Below, in pieces: positions 59,889-64,000 of a stretch of 64,000 bases of DNA (the first letter of the stretch is position 1; each line of letters begins with the position of its first letter). Made by a program: the position numbers and the translations under genes. The stretch is from a virus. The stretch spans positions 1 through 64,000 of IMG/VR virus record IMGVR_UViG_3300047168_000018. One strand, written 5' to 3'. Below the pieces are notes generated by a model. It worked only from the letters and a program-made list of their open reading frames with translations, did not search any database and was not told the DNA's origin.

Positions 59889-59962
59889 AGTCTCAACCGG
59901 GAGATCACAGCATGGCCCAATCCAGCACAGTCCGCGTCCGCATCCTCGTGACGGTGGAGTAG
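59885..59962 (+). CDS. Very small basic peptide, possibly truncated
   Basis: 25 codons from 59885 or 16 from the ATG at 59912, which has GGGAG upstream. It reads AQSSTVRVRILVTVE then TAG. If the TAG were sense, the frame would continue GGWVRSRRKPLSSH. Longer phage proteins with a VRVRILV core exist, so this may be a truncated family member. Confidence 0.35.
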   Translation: MKSQPGDHSMAQSSTVRVRILVTVE

Positions 59963-59967
59963 GGCGG

Positions 59968-60246
59968 ATGGGTGCGAAGCCGACGAAAGCCACTATCCTC
60001 GCATTAGAGCGCGTGTTTGAGGCCGAGATAAATGGACTCCTGCCGTTTCAATCAAAGTCCAGCATATATCGTGATCTGATGGCAGCCGGCCTCGTGGAAC
60101 CGATGTCGCGCAAGTTTGGCACCGGATGGAGCGGCGTCACGGTTTCCGGATATGCGCTGACGCACTCTGGCCGCTTTGTGTATTGCCAATCTTGCGAGGA
60201 CGTGCCCTGCCGGCCGAAGGCCGGCAGGGCGACTGAGGGGATGTGA
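59968..60246 (+). CDS. Early-operon protein, unknown
   Basis: 92 residues. ATILALERVFEAEINGLLPFQSKSSIYRDLMAAGLVEPM and VSGYALTHSGRFVYCQSCEDVPC look like a winged-helix-like unit followed by a Cys-x2-Cys end. It may be a small DNA-binding regulator. Confidence 0.5.
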   Translation: MGAKPTKATILALERVFEAEINGLLPFQSKSSIYRDLMAAGLVEPMSRKFGTGWSGVTVSGYALTHSGRFVYCQSCEDVPCRPKAGRATEGM

Positions 60247-60249
60247 AGG

Positions 60250-60489
60250 ATGGAAAATAGCCCATTTTTGCCACGGGCCGAACCCACCATAGCGTCTCGT
60301 ATTCGCGTTAACAAAGACGACTATTGGGCCGCGCGCGATGAGTTCAATCACTTATCTTTCAGAGCAAATCAGGCGCGACTTCGCATGGAAAGCGCGCTTC
60401 GTAATCTGCGCGATCTTGGCTGCACCGACCTTAACGAGGCCGGCCCGGCGATTGAGGGGAGGGTGAGGGATGCGACCGACGAGGCGTGA
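60250..60489 (+). CDS. Small early-operon protein
   Basis: 79 residues. A polar N terminus precedes a helical stretch (YWAARDEFNHLSFRANQARLRMESALRNLRDLG) and an acidic end. Overlaps the next gene by 20 bases in another frame. No function recognised. Confidence 0.45.
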   Translation: MENSPFLPRAEPTIASRIRVNKDDYWAARDEFNHLSFRANQARLRMESALRNLRDLGCTDLNEAGPAIEGRVRDATDEA

Positions 60490-60682
60490 TGCCGCAATCT
60501 TCTGGCTTGCGTGGGCAGCGGGCGAAGGATGCGTCGTCACGCCAAACCGAGCCGAATGGTCGCTTTGGGTGCAACGCCACGGCCGCGATGGCGATCCCGA
60601 GCCGATAGGGCTTGTGGATCAGGGACGCGAATTGAAGGCCGATATTCTCGCCGTTCTGACAGGAGATTACGATGCCGAGTGA
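60470..60682 (+). CDS. Small early-operon protein
   Basis: 70 residues. Trp-rich core (AIFWLAWAAGEGCVVTPNRAEWSLWV) with an acidic C-terminal helix (RELKADILAVLTGDYDAE). It overlaps both neighbours by 10-20 bases. No function recognised. Confidence 0.45.
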   Translation: MRPTRRDAAIFWLAWAAGEGCVVTPNRAEWSLWVQRHGRDGDPEPIGLVDQGRELKADILAVLTGDYDAE

Positions 60683-61622
60683 CTTAGCTGCGCCGCTCCC
60701 CACACCCCAAGACATCGCGCACTTCGTCAAAGCAATGGATCGCCTCGCCCAATTCGAGGCTGAGTTCTACGATGTGCGCGGCTTCGGCGCGTTCAAGCGC
60801 GACGAGAATTTTTCCGATCCCGTCGTGGTGAAGGTGTTCGCGTGGCTGCGGTCGGGTGCCCAGGCCGCTTCCACAGTCACCGCAACCATGGAAGTGGAAC
60901 AAGCGGCGTTCAACCGTGGACTGGAAGCCGTTCGGCCTGAGGGGATATATCACCTCGCCCATAGCGCCCCATGGCGCCACGAAGGCACCAGCATTTACGA
61001 TTACGTCGACCGCCTAGTCGCCCGCGTTCCGCAGGAATACATGGCGCGGAGGATCGTGGAGGCGGTGAATGGGAATGGCACTCTTGTCGATGCGCATGCA
61101 ATGCAGAAAGCCGAAGCAACCATCACGGCATGGCGCGCGGTCTTCCAGAGCATTGAAGCGCACTTGCAGGACAGGATCGCAATGCGCGATCAGGCCGACC
61201 CAGAAACATATTTGAGCATTATCCAAGGCGAAGTGGAGCGCGTGGACCGGGAAAGCGACGCTTATGTCGCCGCTCGATGGAGAGATTCCGAGCGGTATCA
61301 GGCCAAAATCACAGAACTGGAAGCCGAGATTGCGCGTCTATCAGGTGCGACTTGGAACTTAAATGCCGCCGATAGTGAAAGACTGGTTGGCGCTCTACTC
61401 AACCCGCCAGAGCCGAACGAGGCGTTGAAGGCTGCGGCTGCCCGTCGCGTTGCTCCCGCCGACGCGGACGTGGAGCGGGTGGCGCTGGATGGTTTAATTG
61501 AAAGCGTCCTAGCATTTGCGGACGCGAGCGTCTTGAAGCCGGATTTTTTCGACAGACGCGCCGAGTTGATTGCCGCGGCCACCATCTATCGCGCCGCCAT
61601 CGCCGCGATGAAGGGGGCGTGA
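60672..61622 (+). CDS. Early-operon protein with DUF1778-like segment and C-terminal helical domain
   Basis: 316 residues. The N-terminal ~130 residues are helical. Residues ~195-225 form a short coiled coil. SERLVGALLNPPEPNEALKAAAARR near residue 235 is the F-x-x-x-L-x-N-P-P-E-P-N-x-x-L motif of DUF1778-type antitoxin-like proteins, here inside a longer chain without an obvious toxin partner. The end is Ala-rich helix. DNA-binding is possible but not shown. Confidence 0.5.
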   Translation: MPSDLAAPLPTPQDIAHFVKAMDRLAQFEAEFYDVRGFGAFKRDENFSDPVVVKVFAWLRSGAQAASTVTATMEVEQAAFNRGLEAVRPEGIYHLAHSAPWRHEGTSIYDYVDRLVARVPQEYMARRIVEAVNGNGTLVDAHAMQKAEATITAWRAVFQSIEAHLQDRIAMRDQADPETYLSIIQGEVERVDRESDAYVAARWRDSERYQAKITELEAEIARLSGATWNLNAADSERLVGALLNPPEPNEALKAAAARRVAPADADVERVALDGLIESVLAFADASVLKPDFFDRRAELIAAATIYRAAIAAMKGA

Positions 61623-61759
61623 TGACCGTCGAGCGAAAATACCGCTGCAATCTGTGCCGAGATTCCATCAACGTGGAATTGATCGGCCTCTACTGGAAGA
61701 ACTCCATGCTCGTCGAGGTTCCGTTCATCTGGCTTTCCTCTCATGTTTCGGTGCATTGA
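61622..61759 (+). CDS. 45-residue protein with N-terminal CxxC
   Basis: ATG overlaps the previous stop; its stop overlaps the next start. YRCNLCRDSI near the N terminus is a single metal half-site; the remainder is hydrophobic (LIGLYWKNSMLVEVPFIW). It may be a truncated zinc-finger protein. Confidence 0.4.
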   Translation: MTVERKYRCNLCRDSINVELIGLYWKNSMLVEVPFIWLSSHVSVH

Positions 61760-62037
61760 TGGCGGTCGCTTGGCACGGAAAGGCGCGCAATCTTGATGTC
61801 GCCGGACTGGTCGTGCCGTGCGGAACCTGCAACGCCGAAATCGGAGCGTGGTGTCGCTGGGCGCCGGCCCGCTCGCTGCATCGGTGTCGCTCTGACATGG
61901 CAGAGGCGCTAGGGTTTGTGACGGTCGACGAAATGCCGCTGATGGAGAAAGCCGATGCGGGTGTGCCGCAGTTGCGCCGCGCGCGAGGACGAAGCGCCGT
62001 TTCCAAAGCGGTGCAAGCCGGCATCGACCTGCCTTGA
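61759..62037 (+). CDS. Phage zinc-binding protein (CxxC ... CR ... LHxxR)
   Basis: 92 residues. VPCGTCNAEIGAWCRWAPARSLHRCRSDM matches the small phage zinc-binding pattern C-x2-C-x6-C-R then L-H-x-x-R (here HRCR). The C-terminal half is basic. Shares 83 bases with the next gene in another frame. Confidence 0.6.
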   Translation: MAVAWHGKARNLDVAGLVVPCGTCNAEIGAWCRWAPARSLHRCRSDMAEALGFVTVDEMPLMEKADAGVPQLRRARGRSAVSKAVQAGIDLP

Positions 62038-62170
62038 CTGCGCGGGGGACGCGGCGGTGAAACTGCGGATTGCCGAGCGGCGGCGGGAGTTGCGCGTCTG
62101 GCACGCGCAGGGGATCAAGAAGCCGGGCAGGGAGGGAGATTTGGTCGTGTTCTTGGAGGTAACGCGATGA
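61955..62170 (+). CDS. Small double-CxxC zinc-finger protein
   Basis: 71 residues with GGAG upstream. VCRSCAAREDEAPFPKRCKP and TCLDCAGDAA supply two Cys-x2-Cys pairs about 21 residues apart, a plausible zinc-finger; a basic helix (LRIAERRRELRVWHAQGI) follows. Although it overlaps the previous gene by 83 bases, both frames carry sensible motifs. Confidence 0.5.
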   Translation: MRVCRSCAAREDEAPFPKRCKPASTCLDCAGDAAVKLRIAERRRELRVWHAQGIKKPGREGDLVVFLEVTR

Positions 62171-62709
62171 AACTCGCATACGCTGACCCGCCCTATCTTG
62201 GGTACGCTGGCTTTTACGCCAAGCAGCATCCCGAGGCTGCGATATGGGACGATCCCGCCGCCCATCGGCGCTTGATTGAGAACCTTTGCGACGAATACGC
62301 GGACGGTTGGGCGCTGTCCTGCACCAGCGGCAACCTTCACGACATCCTGCCGATGTGTCCGCGCGACACGCGCATCGGTTCCTGGGTGAAGCCGTTTGCC
62401 TCGTTCAAGAAGGGCGTCCCGGTTGCTTATGCCTGGGAGCCGGTTTTGTTTCGAGGCGGTCGAAAGCGCGGCCTTGATGAGCCGACCGTTCGCGATTGGA
62501 TCGCTTGTCCGATCACATTGAAACGCGGTGTTGTGGGTGCGAAGCCCCGCAAAGTCTGCCTCTGGATTTTTGACCTTTTGGGCGCGCGGCACGATGACGA
62601 GTGGGCTGACCTGTTTCCCGGCTCTGGGGCTGTCAGCATTGCGTGGGCCGAGTTCGCTGGTATGCCGTCGCCGCTGGGGCCGACGCCGCTCGAAGCCGCG
62701 CTCGCATGA
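62167..62709 (+). CDS. DNA methyltransferase (amino-methyl, DPPY type)
   Basis: 180 residues. YADPPYLG (Asp7-Tyr10) at the N terminus and DLFPGSGAVSIAW (148-160) at the C terminus give motif IV before motif I, the beta-class order of N4-cytosine/N6-adenine methyltransferases, in a very short protein. GSWVKPFASFKKGVP and AWEPVLFRGG are the expected following motifs. It may protect phage DNA or regulate expression. The target site cannot be told. Confidence 0.8.
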   Translation: MKLAYADPPYLGYAGFYAKQHPEAAIWDDPAAHRRLIENLCDEYADGWALSCTSGNLHDILPMCPRDTRIGSWVKPFASFKKGVPVAYAWEPVLFRGGRKRGLDEPTVRDWIACPITLKRGVVGAKPRKVCLWIFDLLGARHDDEWADLFPGSGAVSIAWAEFAGMPSPLGPTPLEAALA

Positions 62710-62933
62710 CCGCCCGCGTTCCCGGCCTGCGATGCGCTCAGTGCGGTGCGGAAGAAGTCATCGCGATCAAGCCAGGCGCTGACCCGGTGTATGGCCCGCT
62801 CGACCCGGCGACGGTGCGCGGGGAAAAGGTCGCCGGCGCGCTGCTGCGCCCTGGCCGAGAGGATGTCGCCTATTGCTGGGCGCACTGGCCGTGTCGGCCA
62901 CCGCAGCCCGATCTGTTTGGAATAAGAACATGA
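62706..62933 (+). CDS. Small zinc-ribbon-like protein
   Basis: 75 residues with ATGA overlap on the methyltransferase. LRCAQCGAEEVI is followed by VAYCWAHWPC, a zinc-ribbon-like set of Cys/His. It lies between methyltransferase and PP-loop genes. Confidence 0.55.
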   Translation: MTARVPGLRCAQCGAEEVIAIKPGADPVYGPLDPATVRGEKVAGALLRPGREDVAYCWAHWPCRPPQPDLFGIRT

Positions 62934-63745
62934 CAGTCCGCCTGCGTGCCTTGTCGCTTGGTGCTGGCGTACAGAGCACAACCTTGGCGCTGATGTCCGC
63001 CAGGGGGGACTTGCCGCGCGTCGATTGCGCGATCTTTTCCGATACCGGATGGGAGCCTGCGGCCGTCTACCGTCATCTTCAGTGGCTTGAGACGCAACTG
63101 CCATTTCCGGTTCACCGCGTCAGCGCCGGCAACATCCGCGACGACGTGATATCGGGCAATTCGGGGCGATCCGGCCGGTTCGCCTCGATCCCGTGGTTCT
63201 TGCGCGGCCCCGATGGAAAAGCAGGGATGGGACGTCGCCAGTGTACCGCCCACTACAAGTTGGAACCCATCGCCAGGAAAGTGCGGGCACTCCTTGGCGT
63301 CGGACCGCGCGACTACATCGCGCCCGGCTCGGTGGAAATGTGGATTGGTATTTCGACAGACGAGATCCAGCGCATGAAACCGAGCAAGCGCCGCTATCTC
63401 GTGAACCGCCACCCGCTGATCGAAACTGACGTGTCGCGCCGAAACTGCATCCGTTGGCTTGAGGAGCGACAATACCGGATACCACCGAAATCAGCCCGCA
63501 TCGGGTGCCCGTTCCATGACGACAACGCATGGCGACAGATGCGCGACACGGCCCCAGACGAGTTTGCCGACGCGGTTGCGGCAGACCGACTCATTCGCGA
63601 TGGCGGTTCCCATCGGGGGATCAGAGGGCAGCAGTTCATGCACCGTAGCCTTCAGCCGCTGGATCAGGTCGATTTTTCGACGTGGGCCGAACGCGGGCAG
63701 TCAGACCTTTTCAATCTGGAATGCGAGGGGATGTGCGGTGTGTGA
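62930..63745 (+). CDS. PP-loop ATPase, PAPS-reductase/DndC-like
   Basis: 271 residues from the ATG at 62930. The P-loop is LSLGAGVQSTTLALM (variant of S-G-G-x-D-S), then IFSDTGWEPAAVYRHLQWLE, RRQCTAHYKLEPI and a Cys-rich C terminus (IGCPFHDDNAW; CEGMCGV) for a metal or FeS site. Proteins of this type adenylate or move sulfur; phage homologues are often called PAPS reductase-like. With the adjacent methyltransferase it could modify phage DNA, an inference from context only. Confidence 0.75.
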   Translation: MTVRLRALSLGAGVQSTTLALMSARGDLPRVDCAIFSDTGWEPAAVYRHLQWLETQLPFPVHRVSAGNIRDDVISGNSGRSGRFASIPWFLRGPDGKAGMGRRQCTAHYKLEPIARKVRALLGVGPRDYIAPGSVEMWIGISTDEIQRMKPSKRRYLVNRHPLIETDVSRRNCIRWLEERQYRIPPKSARIGCPFHDDNAWRQMRDTAPDEFADAVAADRLIRDGGSHRGIRGQQFMHRSLQPLDQVDFSTWAERGQSDLFNLECEGMCGV

Positions 63746-63808
63746 CCTGCCGCTACCCGCTGCAACGCGCCTGAAACCGTCTTGCTTCTGCAACCGGAGG
63801 GAGGCAGG

Positions 63809-63886
63809 ATGCCGCCCTTCCGACGAGGATCGACTGAGACTGGAAATAGAAAGGCCGCCGATCCGGATGAGGGATCGACGGCCTAA
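63809..63886 (+). CDS. Possible 25-residue peptide overlapping a hairpin
   Basis: A strong GGAGGGAGG lies just before an ATG that opens a 25-codon frame (MPPFRRGSTETGNRKAADP...). The frame crosses the hairpin at 63853-63883 and stops right after it. This arrangement resembles a leader peptide, but nothing downstream is visible to be regulated before the window ends. Confidence 0.3.
   Translation: MPPFRRGSTETGNRKAADPDEGSTA
63853..63883. terminator. Strong hairpin at the end of the early operon
   Basis: GGCCGCCGATCC (63853-63864) pairs with GGATCGACGGCC (63872-63883) at 11 of 12 positions around a 7-nt loop. There is no T-run on the plus side; on the minus strand it is followed by a T-rich stretch (TTTCTATTTCC). 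It may therefore terminate leftward transcripts from beyond the window, or act as an RNA structure for the rightward operon. The remaining bases to 64000 hold a short CAGGG/CCCTG inverted repeat and a TTGACT at 63979. Confidence 0.45.
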
Positions 63887-64000
63887 GTCTGGGGCACTGC
63901 CAAGCACCGCAGGGTATGAACGCCCTGTATGTGCCATCGGAAGCCGCCCCGGTCAATGGCAAGAAGGGGCATTCCGCTTTGACTTTTCGCGCATGTTTTT

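Noticed and set aside
60672-61622. Toxin-antitoxin locus suggested by the DUF1778-like motif
   Set aside because: No GNAT or other toxin partner is adjacent; the motif is inside a 316-residue protein unlike ~90-residue antitoxins.
63746-64000. Phage attachment site at the right end
   Set aside because: No integrase or tRNA gene is near and no duplicated core can be compared within the window.

Overview
The window reads as 64 kb of a high-GC tailed-phage genome, or a phage-like contig from one. It has P22/SU10-type (short-tailed, podovirus-like) virion genes, a giant polyvalent virion protein, a lysis cassette, and a RecT-type early region. Nearly every gene overlaps or abuts the next by 1-4 bases (ATGA or GTGA junctions), so most of the DNA is in long translationally coupled operons. 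GC content, codon use, an IS1595-type transposase fragment and an RMF-like protein suggest a proteobacterial, probably alphaproteobacterial, host; that is inference. I see no portal, large terminase, integrase or tRNA gene. The first gene is cut by the left edge, so portal and TerL probably lie to the left.

Layout. (1) 1-9.7 kb, rightward: scaffold-region genes, decoration protein, major capsid protein and small virion proteins. (2) 9.7-24.6 kb: P22 gp4-like tail accessory protein, an exported 1148-aa fibre-like protein with a ~500-aa internal duplication, adaptor, S74-type tail fibre, a nozzle-like protein, a gp14-like GNAT protein and candidate ejection proteins. (3) 24.6-41.3 kb: one more internal virion protein, then a 5084-aa polyvalent protein. 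It carries lytic transglycosylase, inorganic-pyrophosphatase-like, N6-adenine methyltransferase, SF2 helicase and two HExxH modules, and a 368-aa intein splits its helicase P-loop. (4) 41.3-46.6 kb: small tail proteins, a signal-peptide-bearing tailspike, GH108 endolysin, holin candidates and a lipoprotein. (5) 50.2-46.6 kb, leftward: Cro-like regulator, an RMF-like protein, a RuvC-like resolvase, Cys-rich small proteins and a candidate small terminase. (6) 50.3-63.7 kb, rightward early operon: HTH protein, RecT with partners, a degenerate DnaQ-like protein, many small Cys-rich proteins, a DNA methyltransferase and a PP-loop (PAPS-reductase-like) protein.

The most striking feature is the load of homing elements in the virion genes. 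There are five: two GIY-YIG endonucleases with NUMOD3-like repeats, an endonuclease-VII-like gene with its own promoter, an HNH gene, and a LAGLIDADG intein. They represent four nuclease folds and both strands. The intein has the Trp/Cys/Thr signature and non-nucleophilic first residue of class 3 inteins, and it sits exactly between Lys and Thr of the Walker A motif.

Working together: the divergent switch at 50.2-50.3 kb probably separates the repressor/packaging operon from the early recombination and modification operon. The virion modules make a short-tailed particle whose internal proteins, including the polyvalent giant, are expected to enter the cell with the DNA. The lysis genes sit at the end of the late operon, which converges with the leftward operon at one nucleotide (46644).
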